Shown: positions 53,249 to 61,380 of the stretch, piece after piece
Layout of the letters: each line of letters opens with the position of its first letter
Position numbering within the stretch: the stretch's first letter is position 1
NCBI RefSeq assembly: GCF_000444995.1
Contig: NC_022049.1
Location: 186,001 to 250,000 of the forward strand
From: Paracoccus aminophilus JCM 7686
GTDB lineage: Bacteria; Pseudomonadota; Alphaproteobacteria; Rhodobacterales; Rhodobacteraceae
DNA length: 64,000 nt
Direction of reading: 5' to 3'
Position numbers and translations under genes: made by a program
Notes under the pieces: model-generated
The model's database searches: none
What the model was told of the DNA's origin: nothing
The model's input: only the letters and a program-made list of their open reading frames with translations

Positions 53249-54916
53249 TCAGTTGCAGGGGTTGATGGTGAAGCCCGCCTTGTATTCGGCGATGTGCTGG
53301 GCACGCGCCTCGGGGGTCATTTCGCGCAGCAAGGTCAGCGGCGACAGCAAGGTATGGCCGCGCACATCGTCGAGCGTCCACATATCCTTGTTGTCGAAAC
53401 GCAGATGCGGCTGCGGCACCAGGGTCTTGCCGTCGTCGCGCACGAAGTTCAGGTCCTTGATCGCATCGGCGAGATCCCAGCCGTGATAGAGCGATTCCCA
53501 TTCGCGCCGCCCCGAGAAGCGGCCCATCGCCGGGGTCGGACGGCCCTGATATTCGCCCGAGAAGGCCTCGACGGCGGTCCAGCGGTCGAGCTCATGGGCG
53601 AAGGTGTGGATCTGCCCGTCGATTTCGTCGACGACCATATCTTCGCGAATGACGCAGGGCACGAGGCACGACCAGCAGCGATGCGGATAGACATAGCCGG
53701 TTTCCTCGTTGAAGGTGATGACCTTCGAGCCCGGCTTCGAGAGCTTCGCATACCATTTCCAGAACTCGCCGAACTGCGCATACCAGCCGGGATATTTCTG
53801 CTCGAACCACTCGAAATCCTTGTCGGTCTGGGCCTCGATGCGCCAGAAGTTCACCGGCCAGCCAACCGCGAAGAATTGCGCGACCTTGTGGACGTAATGC
53901 TTCTGCGTGATGCGGTTCCAGGCTTCCTGGACATCGTCGTGATGGACTTTGATGCCGTATTTTTCGAGCGGAAGCATATAGGTGCGGTAATAATCCTCGA
54001 AAATCCAGCGGTGCCACATCTCCGCGTAGGATTCTTTCTCCTTGTCGCGGTTGGTGGTGCCATATTCGATCAGCGTGCCGATGGCGGCGTCGACGATGGC
54101 GTGGTTTTGCCAGAAGGCGTAACGCAGATCGCGCTCGAGAAGCTGGTGGTTTTCCGGCTCTTTCAGCGCGGCCATCAAGAGCGAGTGGCCGTTGCCGATA
54201 TGGCGGCTTTCGTCCGACTGCACCGAGAGGAACACGGTCGGCAGCGCATAGTCACCATTGCGCGCCGCTTCCGAGGGCATGGCCACGAAGAGCGTGTTGG
54301 TGAAGGCGGTTTCGGCGACGACGGTCAGATACATGCAGGCCGAGGTCATCACGTCTCCGGTGATGAAGCCCTCGCCGAACTGGCGCCCGATCGTGGTGGC
54401 ATAGCATTTTCCGAAGGCTTCTTCGGTGATGTCGAACCCGGCCGGGTCGATGTAGTTCTCCATATACCATTTCTTCAGGTTCATCTGAATCGTGGAATGG
54501 CGGAATTCATCGACCATCTGCATGGTAAAGCCGGTGCGCAGATCCTCGCCCGGCGCGATGCGGGCGACCATCGCCATGGCGCGCGCGGCCGAGATCTCCG
54601 GGAAGGGGATGATCGCCAGGAAGAGCTTCATCCATTCGACCCAGCGCGGCTCGACATTGCGGAACATATCGCCGCGCAGCGCCGCATCGAGCGCGCCATA
54701 AACGCGGTTGTCCTTTTCTTCCTGCATCGGGAAATAGGACCGCAGCACCTGTTTCATCGGATCGCGCGGGGCTTTGGCGATCTTGTAATCGGTCGGGAAG
54801 GTCGCGGCTTCCTGGACATAGCTGGGGTTCCAGCCAAGATCCGAGATCTTCTTCGTGGCTTCGCCGACCGAGATCCCGCGCTGCGCGGTGATCTTGTTGA
54901 GCGTGAGTTGCGTCAT
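53249..54916 (-). CDS. prmA: Propane-type diiron monooxygenase, hydroxylase large (alpha) subunit
   Basis: 555 residues from an ATG with AGGAG upstream. All six diiron ligands are present with exactly the spacing of methane monooxygenase: Glu107, Glu137 and His140 (DEFRH), Glu202, Glu236 and His239 (DESRH). Together with the operon order this places it among group-5 soluble diiron monooxygenases, which hydroxylate propane and, in mycobacterial relatives, acetone and phenols. First gene of the operon, about 245 nt downstream of the predicted start of transcription from a sigma54 promoter. The C-terminus ends FTINPCN. Confidence 0.95.
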   Translation of the reverse strand: MTQLTLNKITAQRGISVGEATKKISDLGWNPSYVQEAATFPTDYKIAKAPRDPMKQVLRSYFPMQEEKDNRVYGALDAALRGDMFRNVEPRWVEWMKLFLAIIPFPEISAARAMAMVARIAPGEDLRTGFTMQMVDEFRHSTIQMNLKKWYMENYIDPAGFDITEEAFGKCYATTIGRQFGEGFITGDVMTSACMYLTVVAETAFTNTLFVAMPSEAARNGDYALPTVFLSVQSDESRHIGNGHSLLMAALKEPENHQLLERDLRYAFWQNHAIVDAAIGTLIEYGTTNRDKEKESYAEMWHRWIFEDYYRTYMLPLEKYGIKVHHDDVQEAWNRITQKHYVHKVAQFFAVGWPVNFWRIEAQTDKDFEWFEQKYPGWYAQFGEFWKWYAKLSKPGSKVITFNEETGYVYPHRCWSCLVPCVIREDMVVDEIDGQIHTFAHELDRWTAVEAFSGEYQGRPTPAMGRFSGRREWESLYHGWDLADAIKDLNFVRDDGKTLVPQPHLRFDNKDMWTLDDVRGHTLLSPLTLLREMTPEARAQHIAEYKAGFTINPCN

Positions 54917-55170
54917 GCCATGAGTCTCCTGATGTTGACGGCAGGACGGGCGCGTCCGTGCCGGTGGGCGGGTCATCCGCCCGGGGTGTCAGGCCAGCAG
55001 GCCGGTTCAGGTCACGGCAAAGGTTGCGGGCATCGGGCGTCTCCGAAACCGACCGCATTCTGCCGCCGTCGTCAGAGGACCCCCGGGTCTCCTCCCAGTC
55101 CTTCGTTCTTGAGGCGCTCGCCCCGATCTGAAGGTGATCGGTGAGGCGCCATATTGTTGGAGGGGATACA

Positions 55171-55186
55171 TGCAGGACCTGTGCCA
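55171..55186 (-). promoter_or_regulatory. Sigma54 (-24/-12) promoter of the monooxygenase operon
   Basis: On the reverse strand TGGCACAGGTCCTGCA: the -24 element TGGCAC (55186-55181), five bases, and the -12 element CTGCA (55175-55171), with the obligatory GG-N10-GC spacing. It differs from consensus at one base. Transcription should begin near 55160, giving a leader of about 245 nt before prmA. It fits the GAFTGA activator at the other end of the cluster and the rpoN gene nearby. Confidence 0.85.
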
Positions 55187-55339
55187 AAGCGGCGAAAGCG
55201 CCCGAATATTTGCGCAAACGGTCCGCAATTTTCCGGTAATGGTTTGAAACGGAAAGGTTTATTTTTCGTTTATTTTTTCGCGGGGCCGGGGGGTGGGCCA
55301 AATCGGGCGAAGCGTCCGGGCGTTCCAGAATGATACAAG

Positions 55340-55536
55340 TGTTACACGTCGCACGGACAGTGTTGCGCGCAACTGTAACACCCCCCGCGATACCGCCGAT
55401 TCCGGGGTGATTCCGGACTGATTCGGGGCCTTTCCGCCGCGATTGAGACCGGCGCAGCAGGGTGAAAAATCCTGCTGCGCTGCGGCATGTAACTCTGGCT
55501 GAAAACTGTAATGGCCGAGCGGAACAAAACGTTACA
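55340..55536. promoter_or_regulatory. Upstream activator site cluster (TGTAAC half sites)
   Basis: Five related half sites: TGTTACA 55340-55346, TGTAACA 55374-55380, TGTAAC 55488-55493, TGTAAT 55507-55512 and CGTTACA 55530-55536, mostly in inverted pairs (TGTTACA with TGTAACA; TGTAAC with GTTACA). They lie about 155-365 bp upstream of the -24/-12 element, the usual distance for enhancer sites of sigma54 activators. Probable binding sites of the AcoR-type activator; the pairing is by eye. Confidence 0.6.
55452..55480. other. Perfect 10-bp inverted repeat within the activator region
   Basis: GCGCAGCAGG (55452-55461), 9-base A-rich loop, CCTGCTGCGC (55471-55480). It lies between the two groups of TGTAAC half sites and has no T-run on either side. 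It could bind an architectural protein such as IHF or a second regulator, or form a hairpin in an antisense or upstream RNA. Confidence 0.7.
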
Positions 55537-55755
55537 TTCGTAAGGCAAAATCCGATTTTTATCATTTATAATCATTGCCTTGTGCGGTTAATTTCTTTGC
55601 AGCCCCCGCCCCGCGCCTGTTAGGCTGAGAGGGTTCACCCGGCCCTTTTGCCGGCCCGTCAAAGGCGTTTTCAGATGTCCCCGCAACCGCAAGTCACCAA
55701 GGTCCGAGCCCGCAGCGCCGCAAGGGGCTCAGTGCTGGGCTCAGCAATGCTGGGC

Positions 55756-56031
55756 TCAGTGCCGCCCGCCTGCCTGAGCCGCGCCGGGCAGAAAGCTCCA
55801 GATCGCGGCCAGATCCTCGCGCATGGCGCGATGGGCCAAGGCCAGAACCGCCTCGCGCGTGGCGTCATCCAGCGCGGCCAAGGCCTCATGGACCTCGGCG
55901 GCCTTTTCGGGGCGCGCGCCGTCGCGCGCCGCGTCAGCGGCAAGGCTCAGCGCATGATCCGCGCCCAGATGCGCCGTGGCGGCATCGGCGACGGCGCGCA
56001 GAAAACGAAGCTCGGGGGACAGATCCTGCAT
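55756..56031 (-). CDS. Small hypothetical helical protein
   Basis: 91 residues from an ATG with CAGGAGAA upstream. Sequence is alanine-rich and probably all-helical (LRFLRAVADAATAHLGADHALSLAADAA). No known motif, no signal peptide. It is divergent from the rpoN-linked genes, whose first ATG is 48 bp away. A degenerate GGGCTCAG repeat (55725-55763) runs over its stop codon. Function unknown. Confidence 0.6.
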   Translation of the reverse strand: MQDLSPELRFLRAVADAATAHLGADHALSLAADAARDGARPEKAAEVHEALAALDDATREAVLALAHRAMREDLAAIWSFLPGAAQAGGRH

Positions 56032-56078
56032 CTGCTTCTCCTGTCGCGGGGACGGTTGGGCGGCGAATGGGGGGCACC

Positions 56079-56399
56079 ATGACAAACGCGCCGCGCAGCC
56101 CGCAAGAGATTCTTGCCGATCAGTTTCGCATCACCGCCGAGATTAGCGCCCAGACCGGCGAGTATCACCGCCTGCTGCAAAAATGCGCGGCCTGCGCCTT
56201 CGCGCGCCAGATGGCCGAGGACGGCCCCGCATCCGATCTGGCTGAAGCCGAGGCCGCCGAGGCCGAAGCCCACCGGATCGCCGAGATCTCCGCCGCGACC
56301 ATTGCCGGGCTCGAGGCCGAGCTCTCCGCCCTCGGGCGCGAGCTTGCCGCGCTCAACCCGGGCCACGCGCGCAACAACGACCACAGGAGGATGACATGA
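56079..56399 (+). CDS. Hypothetical coiled-coil protein, first gene of the rpoN operon
   Basis: 106 residues. Mostly glutamate/alanine helices with coiled-coil character (DLAEAEAAEAEAHRIAEISA, then ELSALGRELAALN) and a KCAAC cysteine pair near residue 38. Its stop overlaps the next ATG (ATGACATGA), with AGGAGG serving the second gene. Start codon at 56079 is tentative since the upstream G-rich site is poor. Family not recognised. Confidence 0.7.
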   Translation: MTNAPRSPQEILADQFRITAEISAQTGEYHRLLQKCAACAFARQMAEDGPASDLAEAEAAEAEAHRIAEISAATIAGLEAELSALGRELAALNPGHARNNDHRRMT

Positions 56400-57592
56400 C
56401 ACTCACCGAGGCGCCGCCCCGCGCCGTGCCCCCCCAAAATGCCCCCGCCCCGACCGGGCAATCCGCGCTGTTCGATCTTCTCGCGCGCAGCTGGTCGCTT
56501 GACGCCCCGATCCGCGCGGTCGCGCTCGACCGGCAAGGCAAGGCCGCAGCCTTCGCGCTTGCAGATGGCCGCATCGCGCTGATGGCGCTTGAGGACGAGG
56601 AATCCGCCCTCTCGCGGATGCGGGTCGAGGCCGATTCCGGGCGCAGCACCATCCGCCCGCGCGGAAAGCCGGTGGCCCAGCCGATCCTGACGCCCGCCCT
56701 GGCCGAGGGCGCGCCGCTGCTCGCAGTCTCGGGGCTGATCGGCTTCATCGCGGCCAGCGCCGACGGGCGGCTGCATCGGGTGACGCCGCGCGGCCAGATC
56801 ATCGCTTTGACCGATCGGCGCGACCCGATCTTCGCCATCGCCTCGGATCAGGCCGGGCGGCTTGCGCTGGCGCGGGCGGACCGGGTCGATCTTCATGCCG
56901 AAGAGGGCATGGTCCGGCAGGCCGATCTGGCCACACCCGATCCGGCGACCGCGCTGGCCTTTGCGCCCGGCGACGGCACGCTGGCGGTGATGAGCGCCGC
57001 CGGGCTGAGGCTGTTTTCTCTGGGAAAAATGCCCGAAGAGCGCCCTGAGAGCCTGCCGCTTGGCGGGCGCGGCGCGCTGGTCTTTTCCGGCGATGGCCAT
57101 TGGCTCGCGGGCGCGAATGGTCAGGACGGGATCTGGCTTCTCAGCCGTGCCGATGGCCGGATCGCGCGGATCGGCAAGTTCCGCGCCCCGCCCGCAAGCC
57201 TTGCCTTCGCCGCGACCCAAACCGCCAACACCGCCACCCCCACAGCAGGCGGCGCGGTCTTTGCCTCGGGTGCGTTTCGCGCGGCGGGCTGGGCGCTTGC
57301 CACACCGCCTTTCGAAAGCGAGACCACCGGCGCGCTGAAAACCGGCCGCCCGGGCCTTGTGCTGATCGAACAGATCGCCGCCCATCCGCGCCGCGACCTG
57401 ATTGCAATCGGCACCGCCGATGGCGCGGTCACGCTCGCCCGCGTCGGCCAGAGCGCGGATATGCCCCTGCGTCAGGCCGATGGCAGCGCGGTGACCGCGC
57501 TTTGCTGGTCGGCGGATGGGCTCCATCTGGTGATTGGCACCGCCTCGGGTCAGGCGGCGCTGGTGACTTTGCCCGAACAGATCTTCAAATGA
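56396..57592 (+). CDS. WD40-like beta-propeller protein
   Basis: 398 residues. Repeated blades of the form AVALDRQGKAAAFALADGRIALM, ASADGRLHRVTPRG, GDGHWLAGANGQDGIWLLSRADGRI and LCWSADGLHLVIGTASGQAALV, each with a hydrophobic strand and DG turn, point to a seven-bladed propeller. No signal peptide, so cytosolic scaffold. It is translationally coupled to the preceding coiled-coil gene and lies in the same run as rpoN. Its role is unknown; protein assembly is the general use of this fold. Confidence 0.8.
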   Translation: MTLTEAPPRAVPPQNAPAPTGQSALFDLLARSWSLDAPIRAVALDRQGKAAAFALADGRIALMALEDEESALSRMRVEADSGRSTIRPRGKPVAQPILTPALAEGAPLLAVSGLIGFIAASADGRLHRVTPRGQIIALTDRRDPIFAIASDQAGRLALARADRVDLHAEEGMVRQADLATPDPATALAFAPGDGTLAVMSAAGLRLFSLGKMPEERPESLPLGGRGALVFSGDGHWLAGANGQDGIWLLSRADGRIARIGKFRAPPASLAFAATQTANTATPTAGGAVFASGAFRAAGWALATPPFESETTGALKTGRPGLVLIEQIAAHPRRDLIAIGTADGAVTLARVGQSADMPLRQADGSAVTALCWSADGLHLVIGTASGQAALVTLPEQIFK

Positions 57593-57606
57593 GGAAAGGA
57601 CAGGAT

Positions 57607-57810
57607 ATGACCGAAGCCCAAAGAGAGCTCAGCCCCGAAGAGGCCAGCAAGGACGCGTTTTTCGGCCGGATCGCCGAGATCTCGCAAGAGATGATCGCGG
57701 CTCATGGCAAGGATTTCGCCATGGGAACGCTGGTGCTCGCGGCGCGCTGGATCGCCAGCGACCGGATCAACCCGGCGGGCGAGGCCTCTGGCGCGATGAG
57801 CCCGCATTAA
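57607..57810 (+). CDS. Small hypothetical protein between propeller and rpoN genes
   Basis: 67 residues, acidic N-terminus followed by helices (FFGRIAEISQEMIAAHGKDFAMGTLVLAARWIASDR seen as two helices). AGGAAAGGACAGG precedes the ATG. No motif recognised. It lies 14 bp after the propeller gene and 10 bp before rpoN, so it is almost certainly co-transcribed with them. Confidence 0.75.
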   Translation: MTEAQRELSPEEASKDAFFGRIAEISQEMIAAHGKDFAMGTLVLAARWIASDRINPAGEASGAMSPH

Positions 57811-57820
57811 GCCTGCCGCG

Positions 57821-59083
57821 ATGACGGTCCGCTCGCGCCTGATCCAAAGGCCGCAGCAGAGCCTTGGCTTTCGCCAGATTCAGGCGGTGAACCTGCTGCG
57901 GCTCTCGAATGAGGATCTGACCGCCGATCTGGCGCGGCGCGCGGCGGCGAACCCGTTTTTGCGCCTGCGCCTGCCCGCCGCGCCCGGTTTTGCCGGCGAC
58001 GAGCCCGCCAGCGCGGCGGAGGGGCTTTACGCCCATGTCCTCGCGCAACTGCGGCTGATCCGTGCTGCGCGCGAGGATGAGCCGCTTGCGCTCGCCTTCG
58101 TCGAGGCTTTGGACGGCAATGGCTGGCTCGACCGTCCGGTTGCGGCGATCGCGGCCGGGCTCGGGCGTTCGCTTGCGGCGGCCGAGGCGATGCTTGGCGC
58201 GCTGCAGCAGGCGGTCGAGCCGGTCGGGCTTTTTGCCCGCGATCTCGCCGATTGCCTGCGCCTTCAGGCGGTCGAGCGCGAGGTGCTGACCCCGGCGCTT
58301 GCGGCGGTTCTGGACCGTCTCGATTTGCTGGCCACGGGCGCCGCTGCGGCGGTGGCGGCGGCAAGCGGGTTTGCGGCGGGCGAGATCGCGCAGGCTTTGG
58401 CGCAGATCCGGCGGCTCGATCCGCGTCCGGGGCGGGCCTTCGCCAGCAGCGCGACGCCAATCCGCGCGCCCGATGTCATCGTTTCACGCGCGGGGCCGGA
58501 CTGGCGGATCGAGCTCAATCGCTCGACCCTGCCCGAGCTGCGCCTTGCCCCGGCCAATGTCACGGCCAATGTTACGGACAGGGAGATGGGCGGCGAGATG
58601 CGCGCCATCCGCGCCGAGGCCGAATGGCTTGCCAATCTGGTCGAGCGGCGCAACCGCACCGTGCTCGCGGTCTCGCGCGCGGTACTGATGCGGCAGCGCG
58701 GTTTTCTCGACCACGGGCCGCGCGGGCTTTTGTCGCTCACCCGCTTCGAGATCGCCGTGGCGCTTGGTCTGCATGACAGCACGGTCGGGCGGGTTGCGCG
58801 CGATCTGCTGGTCGAGACGCCGCATGGTCTGCGCAGCCTGTGCAGCCTCTTTTCCAGCCGCCCGGCTGGGACCGAAAAGACGCGCGATCTGCCCGCTGCC
58901 GAGGCTTTGCGGCTGCGGCTCGCGCAGCTGGTCGCGGCGGAAGATCCCCGCGCGCCGCTGGATGACGCCGCCTTGGCCGAGATTTTGGGCCGAGAGGGCG
59001 CAAGCCTTGCGCGGCGCACCATCGCCAAATATCGCGATCAATTGGGCATCGCGCCAAGCCATCAGCGCCGCGCCCGAAGCTGA
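57821..59083 (+). CDS. rpoN: RNA polymerase sigma54 factor (additional, locally linked copy)
   Basis: 420 residues, short like other Rhodobacteraceae RpoN proteins. N-terminal activator-interacting region QQSLGFRQIQAVNLLRLSNEDL; core-binding region in the middle; SRAVLMRQRGFLDHGPRGLLSLTRFEIAVALGLHDSTVGRV is the conserved HTH region, read in adjoining pieces; RpoN box ARRTIAKYRDQLG at about residues 397-409, close to the ARRTVAKYRE consensus. It lacks the usual flanking genes of the housekeeping rpoN (ABC ATPase lptB upstream, hpf downstream). Its position 1 kb from a sigma54-dependent operon suggests a dedicated factor. Confidence 0.93.
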   Translation: MTVRSRLIQRPQQSLGFRQIQAVNLLRLSNEDLTADLARRAAANPFLRLRLPAAPGFAGDEPASAAEGLYAHVLAQLRLIRAAREDEPLALAFVEALDGNGWLDRPVAAIAAGLGRSLAAAEAMLGALQQAVEPVGLFARDLADCLRLQAVEREVLTPALAAVLDRLDLLATGAAAAVAAASGFAAGEIAQALAQIRRLDPRPGRAFASSATPIRAPDVIVSRAGPDWRIELNRSTLPELRLAPANVTANVTDREMGGEMRAIRAEAEWLANLVERRNRTVLAVSRAVLMRQRGFLDHGPRGLLSLTRFEIAVALGLHDSTVGRVARDLLVETPHGLRSLCSLFSSRPAGTEKTRDLPAAEALRLRLAQLVAAEDPRAPLDDAALAEILGREGASLARRTIAKYRDQLGIAPSHQRRARS

Positions 59084-59125
59084 ACGCCCCCCGATCCGCC
59101 CCCGACCTGCCCCAGTAAAGAGGCC

Positions 59126-60793
59126 TCAGGCCAGCCCTTCGGGATCGTGCAGGATGCGCCCGCCGCAGATCGTCAGCGCAATGCCAAGATCGGCGATCCC
59201 GGCCGGGTCGGTCGCCTCGATATTGCCGCCCAAAAGCACGAGATCGGCGGCAAGGCCCGCCCGCAGGGTGCCGGTGACATGGTCGCGATGCGCGGCCCAG
59301 GCCCCGCCCGCCGTATAGGCATGCAGCGTTTCCATCAGCGAGAGGCGCTCATCGCGCGCGCCCTCATAGGGCTGGCGCGTCAGCGCGGCAGAGATCCCGC
59401 GCAGCACCGAGACATCGGCCACCGGCCAGTCGCTGGAAAAGGCAATCGGCGCGCCCGCCTCGGCCAGAGAGCGCCATTGATAGGCATCCGGCCAGCGCGC
59501 CGCGCCAATCCGCGACATCGTCGGTTGCAGCGGAAAGTCCATCGCGCCCGGCGCATGGGGCGGCTGGAGGCTCGCGGTGATGCCGAGCGCGCCAAGCCGG
59601 GGGCGGTCGGCGGGGTCAATCAGCTCGATATGTTCAATCCGGTGGCGACTGTCGCGCGCGCCATTGGCGGCGCGGGCGGCGTCGTAGCCGTCGATCACCA
59701 CGCGCACCGCGCCGTCGCCGATGGCATGGACCGCGATCTGCAAACCGCGCCGGTCGATCTCGGTCGCGAGCGCGTTGAAGCGCTCCGCCGGGAACAGAGG
59801 CTCCGAGCGGTGGCCGGGCGCGTCGGGATAGTCGTGCAGCAGATAGGCGGTGCCGCTGTCGATCACCCCGTCCATGAAGAGCTTCACGAAGCCCGAGCTG
59901 ATCCAGTCATCATCGTAATCCGCAGCCATCGCCGAGGCGCGTTCGAGCGCCTCGAGCGCCATATGCGGCTTGAAATGGAAGGGCACTTTCACGCGCAGCG
60001 GCAGCCTGTCCTCTGCCTGCATTTCTGCAAGCAGATCAAGCGTATAGCGGTTTCCGTCCATATTGACGAGGCTGGTCACGCCATGGGCCGCGCAATGCAT
60101 CATCCCCTTGGCGAGCAGCGCCTTATCGGCGGCACGCTCGGGCGCGGTGGGCCGGGGCTCGGGCTCTTCGCCGGTCGCGATGCCGAGATTGATCCGCCCC
60201 TCGCCCGCCACGGCGATCAGCGGCCCGAAGGCCTCGAATTCGCGCAGCTCGCCGGTCGCGAGCCCGTCTTCGCCCATCACCACCTCATGGCCATGCGGCA
60301 TCACCGCGCCATGCAAGAGGCCCGCCGCCTGAAGCGCGGCGGTATTGGCCCAGACCGTGTGCAGATCGGGCGACATCATCGCAATCGGGCGATCGGCGAT
60401 CATCGCGTCCAGATCGTGCCGCGTCGCGGGATGGCCCAGGATCGCATAATGCGCCTCTTGCGCCATCAGGACGGGCATCTCGGGGTTCTCGGCGGCGAAG
60501 GCGCGAAAGGCCGCGCCCACGGCCTCGGGCCCATGGAGATGCCCGATATGGAGATGGGTCAGATCGGCCCCGCCCAGCCCGACATGGAGATGACCCTCGA
60601 AAAAGCCGGGCAACAGCGTGCGGCCCTGCGCCGCGATGATCCGCGTCTCGGGGCCTGCGAAAGCCGCGATCTCGGCGGCGGTGCCGACCGCGAGGATCTT
60701 GCCCGCCGCCACCGCCACCGCCTCGGCGCGGGGCCGGTCGGGGTCCATGGTCAGGACGCGGGCATGGGTCAGGATCAGATCGGCGGTGGTCAT
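59126..60793 (-). CDS. Amidohydrolase family 3 protein (YtcJ-like)
   Basis: 555 residues from MTTADLIL with AAAGGA upstream. Metal-dependent hydrolase features: N-terminal ILTHARVLTMD, LPGFFEGHLHVGL (His-x-His), IAVHAIGDGAVRVVIDGY, RHRIEHIELI, and SSDWPV with the C-terminal Asp. Members of this group cleave amide bonds in varied small molecules; no specific substrate is evident. It lies 62 bp after a cupin gene on the same strand and converges with rpoN at 42 bp distance. Confidence 0.9.
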   Translation of the reverse strand: MTTADLILTHARVLTMDPDRPRAEAVAVAAGKILAVGTAAEIAAFAGPETRIIAAQGRTLLPGFFEGHLHVGLGGADLTHLHIGHLHGPEAVGAAFRAFAAENPEMPVLMAQEAHYAILGHPATRHDLDAMIADRPIAMMSPDLHTVWANTAALQAAGLLHGAVMPHGHEVVMGEDGLATGELREFEAFGPLIAVAGEGRINLGIATGEEPEPRPTAPERAADKALLAKGMMHCAAHGVTSLVNMDGNRYTLDLLAEMQAEDRLPLRVKVPFHFKPHMALEALERASAMAADYDDDWISSGFVKLFMDGVIDSGTAYLLHDYPDAPGHRSEPLFPAERFNALATEIDRRGLQIAVHAIGDGAVRVVIDGYDAARAANGARDSRHRIEHIELIDPADRPRLGALGITASLQPPHAPGAMDFPLQPTMSRIGAARWPDAYQWRSLAEAGAPIAFSSDWPVADVSVLRGISAALTRQPYEGARDERLSLMETLHAYTAGGAWAAHRDHVTGTLRAGLAADLVLLGGNIEATDPAGIADLGIALTICGGRILHDPEGLA

Positions 60794-60855
60794 CTGGGCA
60801 TCCTTTGGAAAGCACCCGGCGCGCGGGCACCGGACGGATATCGGGGCGGGGTCGC

Positions 60856-61209
60856 TTACTTCAGCTTGATCGCGAAATGCTTGCGCACCGGCGCTTCGAT
60901 GGTCCACGTGCCCTTGAACGTCGGCTCGACCACGAAAGCGTCGCCGGGGTTCAGCGTCACGGGCGCGCCCTCATCGGGGGTGATGGTGATGCGGCCCTCG
61001 ATCAGATGGACGAATTCGTAGAACTGATATTCGGCGCGCCAGGTCCCGGTCGTCGCCTCCCAGGTGCCCGAGATCATGCTGCCATCCGCCGAGGTATGCT
61101 GGATCCAGTAGCGCATCGTCGGATTGCCCTCGACCTTGGTCCAGCCGTCGAGGTCGGTGGTGATCGGCTCTGGGCCGGGGGCGGGGAAGCGGAAAACCGT
61201 GTCGCTCAT
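60856..61209 (-). CDS. Cupin-domain protein (cupin_3/DUF861 type)
   Basis: 117 residues, a single small beta-barrel: TSADGSMISGTWEATTGTWRAEY, then EFVHLIEGRITITPDEG, then NPGDAFVVEPTFKGTW. This matches (S)-ureidoglycine aminohydrolase/DUF861-like small cupins, which often accompany amine or ureide metabolism. The start MSDTVF follows GAGGATCACG. Probably co-transcribed with the amidohydrolase downstream. Activity unknown. Confidence 0.88.
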   Translation of the reverse strand: MSDTVFRFPAPGPEPITTDLDGWTKVEGNPTMRYWIQHTSADGSMISGTWEATTGTWRAEYQFYEFVHLIEGRITITPDEGAPVTLNPGDAFVVEPTFKGTWTIEAPVRKHFAIKLK

Positions 61210-61380
61210 CGTGATCCTCATCAGGGGCAGGGTTGATCTGGCTCTTGGTAGGCGGGCCCCGCGCCGCGCGCAAGCGTGACGAGCGCCGCGCTCTGCGATC
61301 TTTGAAAGGGCTGGCGCAAGCGCGGCAAATCGTCAAAAACAAGGCGGCGCGCCGGGCGCAGTCAGGAACGGGACAGGACC

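Noticed and set aside
53249..54916. Methane or toluene/phenol monooxygenase alpha subunit
   Set aside because: Iron ligands are common to the whole superfamily, but the gene order and the GroEL-like, amidohydrolase and adh partners match the propane-type group; there are no mmo- or dmp-style partner genes.
55578..55595. Second sigma54 promoter (TGCGGTTAATTTCTTTGCA-like) upstream of the rpoN run
   Set aside because: The GG and GC are 11 bases apart instead of 10, and the -24 element is poor.
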